From Pseudomonas sp. GV085 (GTDB taxonomy: Bacteria > Pseudomonadota > Gammaproteobacteria > Pseudomonadales > Pseudomonadaceae), in the NCBI RefSeq assembly GCF_003050925.1, contig NZ_QAOV01000014.1:62001-126000 (forward strand): a DNA stretch of 64,000 nucleotides, given 5' to 3'. Within the stretch, counting starts at the first letter, position 1. Each line of letters starts with the position of its first letter. Made by a program: the position numbers and the translations under genes. Positions 56,597 through 64,000 of the stretch are shown one piece after another. The notes beneath the pieces are model-generated. The model was given only the letters and a program-made list of their open reading frames with translations. It had not been told where the DNA came from and ran no database searches.

Positions 56597-57451
56597 ATGA
56601 CTGCACAACTAATCGACGGCAAATCGATCGCCGCCAGCCTGCGCCAGCAGATCGCCCAACGTGTCACCGAGCGTCGCCAGCAAGGCCTGCGCACGCCCGG
56701 GCTTGCGGTGATCCTGGTCGGCAGCGATCCTGCCTCTCAGGTTTATGTCTCGCACAAGCGTAAAGACTGTGAAGAGGTCGGCTTTCTATCCCAAGCTTAT
56801 GACCTGCCTTCCGAAACCACTCAAGAAGCGCTGACCGAACTGATCGATCGCCTGAACGACGATCCTGCAATCGACGGCGTTCTGCTCCAGCTTCCGCTTC
56901 CCGAACACCTGGACGCCTCCAGATTGCTGGAGCGCATTCGTCCGGATAAAGACGTCGACGGGTTCCATCCTTATAACGTCGGTCGCCTGGCCCAGCGCAT
57001 CCCGCTGCTGCGCCCCTGCACCCCCAAAGGCATCATGACCCTGCTGGAAAGCACCGGGGTCGATCTCTACGGGATGAATGCCGTGGTCGTCGGTGCATCC
57101 AATATCGTTGGTCGCCCGATGGCCATGGAACTGCTGCTGGCCGGTTGCACCGTGACGGTCACCCACCGTTTTACCAAGGACCTGGCCGGCCATGTCGGCC
57201 GTGCGGACCTGGTCGTCGTGGCCGCCGGCAAGCCGGGCCTGGTCAAGGGTGAATGGATCAAGGAAGGCGCGATCGTGATCGATGTCGGCATCAACCGTCA
57301 GGACGACGGCAAGCTGGTCGGTGACGTGATCTACGAAACCGCCCTGCCCCGCGCCGGCTGGATTACTCCGGTACCGGGCGGCGTAGGCCCGATGACTCGT
57401 GCCTGCCTGCTGGAAAACACCCTGTACGCTGCTGAAACCCTGCACAGCTAA
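56597..57451 (+). CDS. folD: Methylenetetrahydrofolate dehydrogenase/cyclohydrolase FolD
   Basis: This 284-residue bifunctional enzyme interconverts 5,10-methylene- and 10-formyl-tetrahydrofolate. The catalytic Tyr50/Lys54 pair lies in YVSHK, the substrate segment is [11 protein letters not shown], the loop PCTPKGIM follows, and the NADP-binding motif [14 protein letters not shown] and C-terminal [15 protein letters not shown] are all present. It is transcribed divergently from the tRNA cluster and ends with a strong terminator. Confidence 0.97.
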   Translation: MTAQLIDGKSIAASLRQQIAQRVTERRQQGLRTPGLAVILVGSDPASQVYVSHKRKDCEEVGFLSQAYDLPSETTQEALTELIDRLNDDPAIDGVLLQLPLPEHLDASRLLERIRPDKDVDGFHPYNVGRLAQRIPLLRPCTPKGIMTLLESTGVDLYGMNAVVVGASNIVGRPMAMELLLAGCTVTVTHRFTKDLAGHVGRADLVVVAAGKPGLVKGEWIKEGAIVIDVGINRQDDGKLVGDVIYETALPRAGWITPVPGGVGPMTRACLLENTLYAAETLHS

Positions 57452-57483
57452 GTTTCAACACGGACGCTGACAGCGTGACAAGG

Positions 57484-57509
57484 AACCCCGCCCTGGCGGG
57501 GTTTTTTTC
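57484..57509 (+). terminator. Rho-independent terminator of folD
   Basis: AACCCCGCC / GGCGGGGTT stem followed by a run of seven T, about 33 bases past the stop codon. Confidence 0.95.
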
Positions 57510-57687
57510 GCCCGCGAAATACACCGACCATCCGCCGGAAAATGACTTTTTTTTCATGTTCTCAGGACTTTCACCTGTTACTTGAACAACCATCGACAGT
57601 TATTCAGCCATACTCCAGAATGTCGCGCTTTTCAGGAAACAGCCCGTTACAAAACGGCTTATCAACATCCTTTATGAGTCTGCCAGC

Positions 57688-58626
57688 GTGAAAATCCGTC
57701 TTTCCATCCTGAGCCTATTTTTTGCAGTTACAGGGACTTTCCTCACGCCAATCGCCAGCGCTGACGAGACCACCGCGGCGCCGCGAGAGACGAAGACACT
57801 CAAGCTCGCTTCCGGCAGCTCCTTTCTGCTGGACATGCAGACCAACAAAGTCATCTATGCCAGCAATCCTGACGTGGTGGTGCCGATCGCTTCCGTCAGC
57901 AAGTTGATGACTGGCCTGGTCGTGGTTGAATCTCGGCAGAACATGGACGAATACATCGACGTCAACATCAGCGACACACCGGAAATGAAAGGCGTGTTCT
58001 CCCGGGTCAAGCTGCGGAGCGAACTGCCGCGCCGGGAAATGCTGCTGATTGCCCTGATGTCCTCGGAAAACCGCGCCGCCGCGACTCTGGCGCACCACTA
58101 TCCGGGCGGCTATGCCGCGTTCATTGCTGCAATGAACGCAAAGGCCCGGGCACTGGGCATGACCAACACGCATTTCGTCGAGCCGACCGGTCTCTCCCCG
58201 CGCAACGTGTCGACCGCTCGCGACCTGAGCAAGCTGTTGATCGCCGCGCACAAGTACCCGCTTCTGACCGAGCTGAGCACGACCAAGGAAAAAACCGTCT
58301 CGTTCCGTAAACCCAACTACAGCCTGGGTTTCCGCAACACCGATCATTTGGTCCGCAAGCCGGACTGGGACATCCAGCTGACAAAAACCGGTTTCACCAA
58401 CGAAGCAGGTCACTGCCTGGTGCTGGTGACCCGAATGAGTAACCGCCCGGTGGCCTTGGTGATCCTTGACGCCTATGGCAAGTACACCCATTTTGCCGAT
58501 GCCACGCGCATGCGTAATTGGGTAGAGAGCGGAAGGAGCGCGGACGTGCCTTCCGTAGCCTTGCAGTACAAGGCAGACAAGAACCTCAAGCAGCGGCAGA
58601 GCGGCGTGGTTGAAGCCTCGAAGTAA
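57688..58626 (+). CDS. pbpG: D-alanyl-D-alanine endopeptidase (PbpG/PBP7 type)
   Basis: This 312-residue periplasmic serine hydrolase has a signal peptide ([23 protein letters not shown]), the SxxK motif Ser69-Val-Ser-Lys72, the SxN motif Ser126-Glu-Asn128 and the KTG motif 233-235. It belongs to the S11 family and trims peptide cross-links in peptidoglycan. The start is a GTG. No PASTA or C-terminal amphipathic anchor of the DacA group is seen, which favours PbpG. Confidence 0.9.
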   Translation: MKIRLSILSLFFAVTGTFLTPIASADETTAAPRETKTLKLASGSSFLLDMQTNKVIYASNPDVVVPIASVSKLMTGLVVVESRQNMDEYIDVNISDTPEMKGVFSRVKLRSELPRREMLLIALMSSENRAAATLAHHYPGGYAAFIAAMNAKARALGMTNTHFVEPTGLSPRNVSTARDLSKLLIAAHKYPLLTELSTTKEKTVSFRKPNYSLGFRNTDHLVRKPDWDIQLTKTGFTNEAGHCLVLVTRMSNRPVALVILDAYGKYTHFADATRMRNWVESGRSADVPSVALQYKADKNLKQRQSGVVEASK

Positions 58627-58674
58627 CGTAATGGCAACGCACAAAAAGCCCCGATCGATCGAAATGCTGTTCTT

Positions 58675-58788
58675 TGTAGGAGCGAGCTTGCTCGCGATGG
58701 CCGTTAACGATAACGCGTGTTTACTGGCTAAACGCGGCGCTCTTGAATCCATCGTCGGAACGCCGCCCGGAGCAAGCTCGCTCCTACA
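58675..58788. repeat. REPIN downstream of pbpG
   Basis: Inverted REP cores (TGTAGGAGCGAGCTTGCTCG and its complement with a one-base difference) around about 65 bases. Confidence 0.85.
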
Positions 58789-58838
58789 ACAGCATTACCG
58801 ATCGAACGGGGCTTTTTTTCGCCAGCCTGTCGTTGCGC

Positions 58839-59045
58839 CTAGGGTTTGAGATTACCCAGCGGATCATAGGGCTTGGCCGGAGCCTTGGGGTTGTCGCCCG
58901 GTTTCACGTCCCTCGGTGCCTTGGCAGGCCCGATCGGGTCGACCTGTGGATCGGCAAGGTCCGGGGAGTCGGGATCGAAACCCAGTTCATTACCAGATGA
59001 ATGCTCAGATGAGTGCGGACCGACGGGCGTTGTGGATCGAACCAT
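58839..59045 (-). CDS. Small proline-rich hydrophilic protein
   Basis: A 68-residue product from the ATG five bases after a perfect AGGAGG. It is rich in Pro, Asp and Ser with no hydrophobic segment (MVRSTTPVGPHSSEHSS ... YDPLGNLKP), so probably a disordered cytoplasmic protein. The strong ribosome binding site is the main support. Function is unknown. Confidence 0.7.
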   Translation of the reverse strand: MVRSTTPVGPHSSEHSSGNELGFDPDSPDLADPQVDPIGPAKAPRDVKPGDNPKAPAKPYDPLGNLKP

Positions 59046-59140
59046 GGGCACCTCCTGATCTCGGCCCGGAATAATGCTCCAGGCCCTTAAGAATCAGAGG
59101 CTGATGACGGACAAAGGTGCCCGGCGGATGACAAACGGAT

Positions 59141-59812
59141 TTACTGTGCGGCCAAGGCTTTTTTAGCCTTCGCAGCCGCTTGCTCCTGACCGGTCTGAGC
59201 CAGATCGTTGGCGGCCTTGAGCCATCGCTGTTGATCGACCTGGGCCGGGATCTGCGTCGGATTCTGGATCAGCACGGCCCAACCACCGGCGTCCTTGAAC
59301 GCCGACTCGAAGGAGCCGAAGCTCATCAGCTCGCGGCGATTCATCCCGGCACGCAGCAGGACCGTCTGCTTCTGGCGGTTGTAACCGGCCAGAATGGCGT
59401 AACGCGGTTCAGCCCACAGGGCCGAGCCTTCGGTAAAGCGCACCATCACCGGATAACCGGCGGCGACTTGCGTCAACAAGGCCGGCAGGTTGCTGTCGAG
59501 GGGATAAACCACCATCCCGTACTCGCGGGCCAGGTTCTGCATGTTCTGTTGCAACTGGGCTTCGCCCCCCGGCAAATGCAAGGGTTTGTCGAGTAACCCC
59601 GGGGTAATCACGATGCCCTGCTGGGACAGCATGCTGGCCAGCACCTGTGGCCCGCTTTGATACGCATCGCCCCGGTAGAATCGGCCGCTGAGTTCGACAC
59701 GCTCCGGCAAACGCTTGATCTCGGGTGCAACGCTACCGGCACAGCCCGCCAGGCTTGCCACGCAACCGGCTATGAGCATGGTCGACAAAATTCGAGAAAA
59801 TACCCGCACCAT
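59141..59812 (-). CDS. C39-peptidase-like lipoprotein without catalytic Cys
   Basis: This 223-residue protein has a lipoprotein signal with lipobox LAGC (about residue 24) and a papain-like C39-type domain. The segment YQSGPQVLASMLSQQGI has Ser where active C39 peptidases have Cys (CGPxxLxxxL). A helical Ala/Gln/Lys-rich tail (about 190-223) ends the protein. It is therefore probably non-proteolytic and may bind peptides at the cell envelope. The start is the ATG behind GAGAGAG; the longer frame adds 21 residues. Confidence 0.75.
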   Translation of the reverse strand: MVRVFSRILSTMLIAGCVASLAGCAGSVAPEIKRLPERVELSGRFYRGDAYQSGPQVLASMLSQQGIVITPGLLDKPLHLPGGEAQLQQNMQNLAREYGMVVYPLDSNLPALLTQVAAGYPVMVRFTEGSALWAEPRYAILAGYNRQKQTVLLRAGMNRRELMSFGSFESAFKDAGGWAVLIQNPTQIPAQVDQQRWLKAANDLAQTGQEQAAAKAKKALAAQ

Positions 59813-60054
59813 CGTCTCTCTCTTGTTCAGGTTCAGACGCCAGGCAATCCCATTCCCGGCTTGGTCGTCGATCATAGGTCGCCGCGCCGCTACGGTATAG
59901 CTCTAAACGGTAGTCGCGTGCATTCGATAGAGCGAACTGGTTGGTGACTGTCGACTTTCGGTCAATAGCCTGAAATACAGCAACGGCTAGACTGTTCCCT
60001 GAAGGGACGACAGCGAAGCGCGTGTGCCCACAGCAGGGCAAGGAGGAGGCACAG

Positions 60055-60222
60055 ATGAGCCTGACCATGATCATTGTGATGTTGATTAGCGGTTGGCTGG
60101 CGGTAGCCGCCGCCATGCTGTGGGGCGTGCTGCGCATTACCCGCCGCCACCATAACCCTGTCCGGCCAGTCCCCACGCCAGAAGCGGACGAGACGCCGAG
60201 CCAGCACGCCAACGCTCACTGA
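60055..60222 (+). CDS. Small single-helix membrane protein
   Basis: A 55-residue product from the ATG behind AAGGAGGAGG. One membrane helix (LTMIIVMLISGWLAVAAAMLWGVL) is followed by a basic RITRRHH segment and a polar Pro/Glu tail, which places the C-terminus in the cytoplasm. Function is unknown. Confidence 0.7.
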   Translation: MSLTMIIVMLISGWLAVAAAMLWGVLRITRRHHNPVRPVPTPEADETPSQHANAH

Positions 60223-60247
60223 CAACACGCTTACCCGTTACCAACAA

Positions 60248-60290
60248 AAACGGCCGCCTGCACCCCACGGAGTTCAGGCGGCCGTTTCTT
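60248..60290. terminator. Bidirectional terminator between convergent genes
   Basis: AAACGGCCGCCTG pairs with CAGGCGGCCGTTT across a 14-base loop; T-rich sequence follows on the plus strand and A-rich precedes (T-rich on minus). It serves the small membrane protein and the TerC-family gene. Confidence 0.85.
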
Positions 60291-60300
60291 TTAGCGTGGG

Positions 60301-61050
60301 TCAAGCCTCAGTGGCTACCCGTTTCTGCCTGGACCGGCGGGACATCATGTTCAACACCTCGATCGAAGCCGAGAATGCCATGGCCGCATAGACGTAGCCT
60401 TTCGGTACATGGGCGCCAAAGCCTTCGGCAATCAGCGTCATGCCGATCATGATCAGGAAGCCCAGGGCCAACATCACCACCGTCGGGTTGTCATTGATGA
60501 ACTTGGCCAGCGGATCAGCCGCCAGCAACATCACCAGGACCGACACCACCACCGCGATGACCATGATCGGCAAATGCTCGGTCATGCCGACAGCGGTAAT
60601 GATGCTGTCGATGGAGAACACCATGTCCAGCATCAGGATCTGACCGATCGCGGCAGCGAAGCCCAGGGTCACGGTCGAGGTCGCCGACTTCGGATCTTCC
60701 GGTGCCGGGTCCATGCTGTGATGGATCTCGGTAGTCGCCTTCCACAACAGGAACAGGCCACCGGCAATCAGGATCATGTCTTTCCAGGAAAACGCGTGGC
60801 CGAGAATCTCGATCACCGGATTGGTCAACTGGACGATGAACGCAATGGTGCTCAGCAAGCCCAGACGCAGGATCAGCGCCATGCCGATACCGATGCGCCG
60901 AGCCCGCTGTCGATTGTGCAAGGGCAGCTTGTTGGTCAGGATCGAGATGAAGATCAGGTTATCGATGCCGAGCACGATTTCCATCACGATCAGGGTGGCA
61001 AGGGCGACCCAGGCGGTGGGGCTGGCGGCAAGTTGTAAAAGGTAGTCCAT
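60301..61050 (-). CDS. TerC-family integral membrane protein
   Basis: This 249-residue protein has about seven membrane helices and the TerC signatures: acidic residues inside helices in [17 protein letters not shown] and in [17 protein letters not shown]. Family members handle metal ions (Mn, Ca or tellurite-related stress) at the inner membrane. The start follows AGGA. It lies 29 bases downstream of the small lipoprotein gene and is likely cotranscribed with it. Confidence 0.9.
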   Translation of the reverse strand: MDYLLQLAASPTAWVALATLIVMEIVLGIDNLIFISILTNKLPLHNRQRARRIGIGMALILRLGLLSTIAFIVQLTNPVIEILGHAFSWKDMILIAGGLFLLWKATTEIHHSMDPAPEDPKSATSTVTLGFAAAIGQILMLDMVFSIDSIITAVGMTEHLPIMVIAVVVSVLVMLLAADPLAKFINDNPTVVMLALGFLIMIGMTLIAEGFGAHVPKGYVYAAMAFSASIEVLNMMSRRSRQKRVATEA

Positions 61051-61079
61051 GGGTCAGTCCTGACTCGTTGTAATACGGT

Positions 61080-61322
61080 TTAGATTTCCTGGGAGGAAGA
61101 TTCGGTTTTTTCCGATTCTTTTTCCGATGATTCTTTTTTGCTGATCAACCCGCTGGTGGCGTCACTGAGTGCTTGCTCGGCGGCCTTGTGGGTATCGTCA
61201 ATCGCCTGTTTGGCGCTTTCGGCAGCCTTGCCCATCAATTGTTGCGCGCTTTTCTCGGCCTGGTCGCAACCGGCCAGTACCAGTAAAGACGTGATCAACA
61301 GTGCCGTGGCTTTAAGCTTCAT
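61080..61322 (-). CDS. Small lipoprotein
   Basis: This 80-residue protein has a lipoprotein signal (lipobox LAGC, Cys19 after MKLKATALLITSLLVLAG), an Ala/Lys/Gln-rich amphipathic helix, and a Ser/Glu/Lys-rich acidic C-terminus. Function unknown; it precedes the TerC-family gene in a probable operon. The ATG follows GAGGA. Confidence 0.8.
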   Translation of the reverse strand: MKLKATALLITSLLVLAGCDQAEKSAQQLMGKAAESAKQAIDDTHKAAEQALSDATSGLISKKESSEKESEKTESSSQEI

Positions 61323-61457
61323 GATGCTTTCCTCGATAGAACGAACGGGACCTAAACGATGGCCCGTTGATAGCGATGCATTCTAGGGAAGCAAACACTT
61401 CAGGAAAATTCGTATTTTCAGCGGTTATACTTCGATTTTTACGAACTGTAGATCACC

Positions 61458-62357
61458 ATGCTCAACTATCGGCAATTGCATTACTTCTGGGTGGTGGCCA
61501 AGACCGGCAGCATCGTGCGCGCCTGCGAGCAACTGAACCTCACGCCACAAACCATCAGCGGGCAGATTTCATTGCTGGAACAGACCTTTGGCATCGAGTT
61601 GTTTCGGCGCGTCGGACGGCAACTCGAACTCACCGAGGCCGGCCGCCAGGCACTGCCCTACGCCGAACAAATGTTTCAGCTGGGTGGCGAACTGGAACTG
61701 ATGCTGCGGGCACAACCCAATGAACAGCAGATCCTGTTTCGCGTCGGAGTGGCCGACGTGGTGCCAAAATCCATCGTCTATCGCCTGATTGCACCGACCA
61801 TGGAGCTGAGCGAACCGCTGCGCATCACCTGTCGCGAAGACAAGCTTGAACGTTTGTTGGCCGACCTGGCTATCCAGCGTCTGGACCTGGTGATTTCCGA
61901 CAGCCCGATGCCGTCGCACCTGGACATCAAGGGCTACAGCCAGAAACTCGGTGAGTGCGGGATCAGCTTCTTCGCCACCCCGGAACTGGCGGCACGTTAT
62001 GGACACGACTTTCCGCGCAACCTGCACGGTGCGCCACTGCTGATTCCCGGCCCGGAAACCGTGGTGCGCAGCCGATTGCAACGGTGGTTTGCTGAGCAGC
62101 AGGTCCAGCCGAAAATTGTCGGCGAGTTCGACGACAGCGCCCTGATGCAGGCCTTCGGCCAATCCGGCAGCGGGATCTTCATCGGCCCGAGCGTGATTGC
62201 CGATGAAGTGCAACGCCAATATGGCGTGGAGGTGATCGGCCAGACCGACGCGGTGAGCGAGTCGTTCTATGCCATCTCGGTGGAACGCAAGGTCAAGCAC
62301 CCCGGAATTGTCGCCATTACCGAAGGTGCCCGACGCGAGCTGTTTACAACGCTGTGA
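61458..62357 (+). CDS. nhaR: LysR-type transcriptional activator NhaR
   Basis: This 299-residue LysR-type regulator opens with LNYRQLHYFWVVAKTGSIVRACEQLNLTPQTISGQI in two parts, the pattern specific to NhaR. It has the conserved SDSPMPSHLDIKGYSQKLGECGISFFA stretch in the effector domain. NhaR activates sodium/proton antiporter and stress genes in response to Na+. No nhaA is in this window. The gene overlaps the convergent MFS gene by 14 bases. Confidence 0.88.
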   Translation: MLNYRQLHYFWVVAKTGSIVRACEQLNLTPQTISGQISLLEQTFGIELFRRVGRQLELTEAGRQALPYAEQMFQLGGELELMLRAQPNEQQILFRVGVADVVPKSIVYRLIAPTMELSEPLRITCREDKLERLLADLAIQRLDLVISDSPMPSHLDIKGYSQKLGECGISFFATPELAARYGHDFPRNLHGAPLLIPGPETVVRSRLQRWFAEQQVQPKIVGEFDDSALMQAFGQSGSGIFIGPSVIADEVQRQYGVEVIGQTDAVSESFYAISVERKVKHPGIVAITEGARRELFTTL

Positions 62358-63504
62358 CCTCTTCGCGCGGCTTGAAGGTCATCAGGGCGATGGCCAGCAG
62401 GATCGAAGCCAGAATGAAAGCGGCGGCGGCGAAGCCAAGGCCTTGCAGGCCGACGCTGTCGATCACCCGCCCCCCGATCATCGCGCCCAGGCCAATACCG
62501 AGGTTGGCCCCCGCGATGTTCAACGATGCGGCAAACGCCGGTGCTTCGGGCGCCGCTTTCATCAGGCGCACATGGCTGACCAGGAACAACGCCGCCTGGG
62601 TCACGCCCCAGATGCCCATCGCCGCCGCCAGACCGAGCGGCGAATGGATGTTCGGCACCAGCGCCACCAGGCCGGCAATCATGAACGCACAGAACATCAT
62701 CGACGCCATCAGCGGGTGACGGTCCACCGCCCGGCCACCCAAGGAGTTGCCGATCAACCCGACCGCGCCAAAGCCCATCAGGCACCAACCGACCACGGTG
62801 CCGTTGAAGCCGGCCAGCCGCTCAAGAATGTCCGCCAGATAGGTGTACGCGGTGAACATGCCGCTGAACACAATCACTGACAGCAGCACGTGACCGAGCA
62901 TCAGCGGGCTGCGCAGGATCTTGAACTGCGACCGGAAGCTCACCTGATGCTGGTGCAAGTTGGTCTTGGGTAGATAGATAAACAGCAGCAACGCCTTGGC
63001 AAAGGCAATGACCGCCAGAATGGCAAAGGCACTGCGCCAACCGAACGCATCGGAAATCAGCGTGCCCACCGGAATCCCGAACACCGTCGCGCAAACAATG
63101 CCGAAACCGATCTTGGCAATGGCGCGACCGGCGTAATCCGGCCCGACGATGTCCACCGCCGTCTCGCTGGCCAATGCCCAGAACACCGGCAAGCCCAGCG
63201 CCGGGATCAACCGGGCAAACGCCATCACCCAGACGTTCGGCGCCAGCGCCGCCAGCGTGTTGGCCAGGCCAAACATTATCAGCACCGAAATGAACAGCTT
63301 GCGGCGCTCGAAGCGGGCGAAGTATGCCGTCAGGAACGGCCCGAACGCGGCCACGGTGAAGGCGAATAACGTCACCAGCAAACCAGCCTGCGGGATGCTG
63401 ACCTCCAGATCCCTGGCGATAGCCGGCAACAGGCCAACGATGATGAATTCTGTGGTCAGCACCGTGAAACCGGCGGCAGACAACAGAAGAATGGGCAACA
63501 GCAT
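62344..63504 (-). CDS. MFS efflux transporter (DHA1 type)
   Basis: This 386-residue protein has twelve membrane helices and the DHA1-like N-terminal pattern LTTEFIIVGLLPAIARDLEVSIPQAG followed by FARFERRKLF (motif A region), as in arabinose/purine efflux (AraJ/YdhP-like) transporters. The start is the ATG after GGAG; the longer frame adds 33 residues without a site. Substrate unknown. Confidence 0.88.
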   Translation of the reverse strand: MLLPILLLSAAGFTVLTTEFIIVGLLPAIARDLEVSIPQAGLLVTLFAFTVAAFGPFLTAYFARFERRKLFISVLIMFGLANTLAALAPNVWVMAFARLIPALGLPVFWALASETAVDIVGPDYAGRAIAKIGFGIVCATVFGIPVGTLISDAFGWRSAFAILAVIAFAKALLLFIYLPKTNLHQHQVSFRSQFKILRSPLMLGHVLLSVIVFSGMFTAYTYLADILERLAGFNGTVVGWCLMGFGAVGLIGNSLGGRAVDRHPLMASMMFCAFMIAGLVALVPNIHSPLGLAAAMGIWGVTQAALFLVSHVRLMKAAPEAPAFAASLNIAGANLGIGLGAMIGGRVIDSVGLQGLGFAAAAFILASILLAIALMTFKPREEVTAL

Positions 63505-63957
63505 GCAGAACTCCAGAAAAAACGACGACACCAGCGATAGCCCGAAGGCCCACTGGCAGACATGAAAATGAGGATGGCGAATCTTAACAGAGTGTTTCCG
63601 CACACGGTTGCACGAACCTGCCTATCTCGTTGAATGGCATGGTGGCAGTTCGTCACAGGTCTGAAGGATCGTGCCTACGCTGTGATAAAGTCCGCGCCCT
63701 GAAAAACGTACACCCTGTGATCAAAGCCGATCATTTAAGGGGCAAACCTGTGGGAGCGAGCTTGCTCGCGATGGCGGACTGTCAGACAACGCAAGTGTCG
63801 ACTGTGCCACCGTCATCGCGAGCAAGCTCGCTCCCACAAGGAATGCGGCGTTCTACACCCTGTGTTCACCTCTCGGTTTCCCGTCTGCGGCCTGCCCTGC
63901 TTGTTGCTGCAACTGCGGCGAAATCATGCACTTATAAAAAATCAGAGATGCCGTTTT
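63505..63957. other. Intergenic region with a REPIN
   Basis: The only clear structure is the REPIN at 63749-63838. The rest presumably holds promoters of the MFS gene and of the truncated gene at the window edge. Confidence 0.5.
63749..63838. repeat. REPIN near the window end
   Basis: Inverted REP cores (TGTGGGAGCGAGCTTGCTCG and its exact complement) around about 45 bases. Confidence 0.88.
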
Positions 63958-64000
63958 ATGACTGCTTCATCCCCTTCTCTCTTGCAACGCCTGAAACGCT
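63958..64000 (+). CDS. Start of a gene cut by the window edge
   Basis: An ATG opens a frame reading MTASSPSLLQRLKR that continues past the window. Only 14 residues are visible, so no product can be named. A weak purine-rich stretch lies upstream. Confidence 0.45.
   Translation, partial: MTASSPSLLQRLKR

Overview
The window is a chromosomal segment of a Pseudomonas, most likely from the fluorescens group. Supporting signs are the tig-clpP-clpX-lon-hupB-ppiD block with typical Pseudomonas gene sizes, the GC-rich codon use, and many REP/REPIN palindromes of the TGTGGGAGCGAGC type between genes. No rRNA, CRISPR array or insertion sequence was seen.

Region 1 (1-13.8 kb) holds a YebC-type regulator, a short orphan VgrG, and a phosphonate catabolism cluster. 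That cluster has an FAD amine oxidoreductase and an OPA/MFS transporter on the minus strand, two paralogous convergent LysR regulators, then phnW and phnX on the plus strand. Together they would import and break down 2-aminoethylphosphonate, and perhaps its N-methyl form, to acetaldehyde and phosphate. A cytochrome b561, a PLP-dependent D-cysteine desulfhydrase/ACC deaminase-like enzyme, a 2,4-dienoyl-CoA reductase (fadH) and a five-helix membrane protein follow.

Region 2 (15-43.2 kb) is the most unusual part. Two giant tandem minus-strand genes (3545 and 3522 codons) each encode a secreted protein with two animal-type heme peroxidase modules, many PERCAL-type calcium loops, RTX nonapeptide blocks, Ig-like linkers and a C-terminal type I secretion signal. 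Divergent from them lies a complete type I secretion operon (ABC ATPase, HlyD adaptor, TolC-like channel), which is very probably their exporter. Both giant genes carry the same ~500-bp upstream region: a sigma70-like promoter, a 77-nt foldable leader and a 34-codon leader ORF with a strong ribosome binding site. They also share the same 3' terminator. A headless TetR-family remnant sits at the junction between the two copies, which suggests how the tandem duplication arose. Relatives of these proteins (PepA of P. putida) are described. The tandem pair and its duplicated leader are the best candidates here for something undescribed.

Region 3 (43.2-46.8 kb) has a nitrilase-fold protein that lacks the catalytic Cys, coupled to an AraC regulator, then a tiny acidic ORF and a DUF2242-type lipoprotein.

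Region 4 (46.8-57.5 kb) is core: ppiD, a tRNA-Asp-like relic, hupB, lon (with a heat-shock-type promoter), clpX, clpP and tig, then tRNA-His, tRNA-Leu, tRNA-His and tRNA-Arg, and folD.

Region 5 (57.6-64 kb) has a PbpG-type D,D-endopeptidase, several small proteins and lipoproteins, a C39-like lipoprotein with no catalytic Cys, a TerC-family membrane protein, nhaR, an MFS exporter and the first codons of a further gene cut by the window edge.
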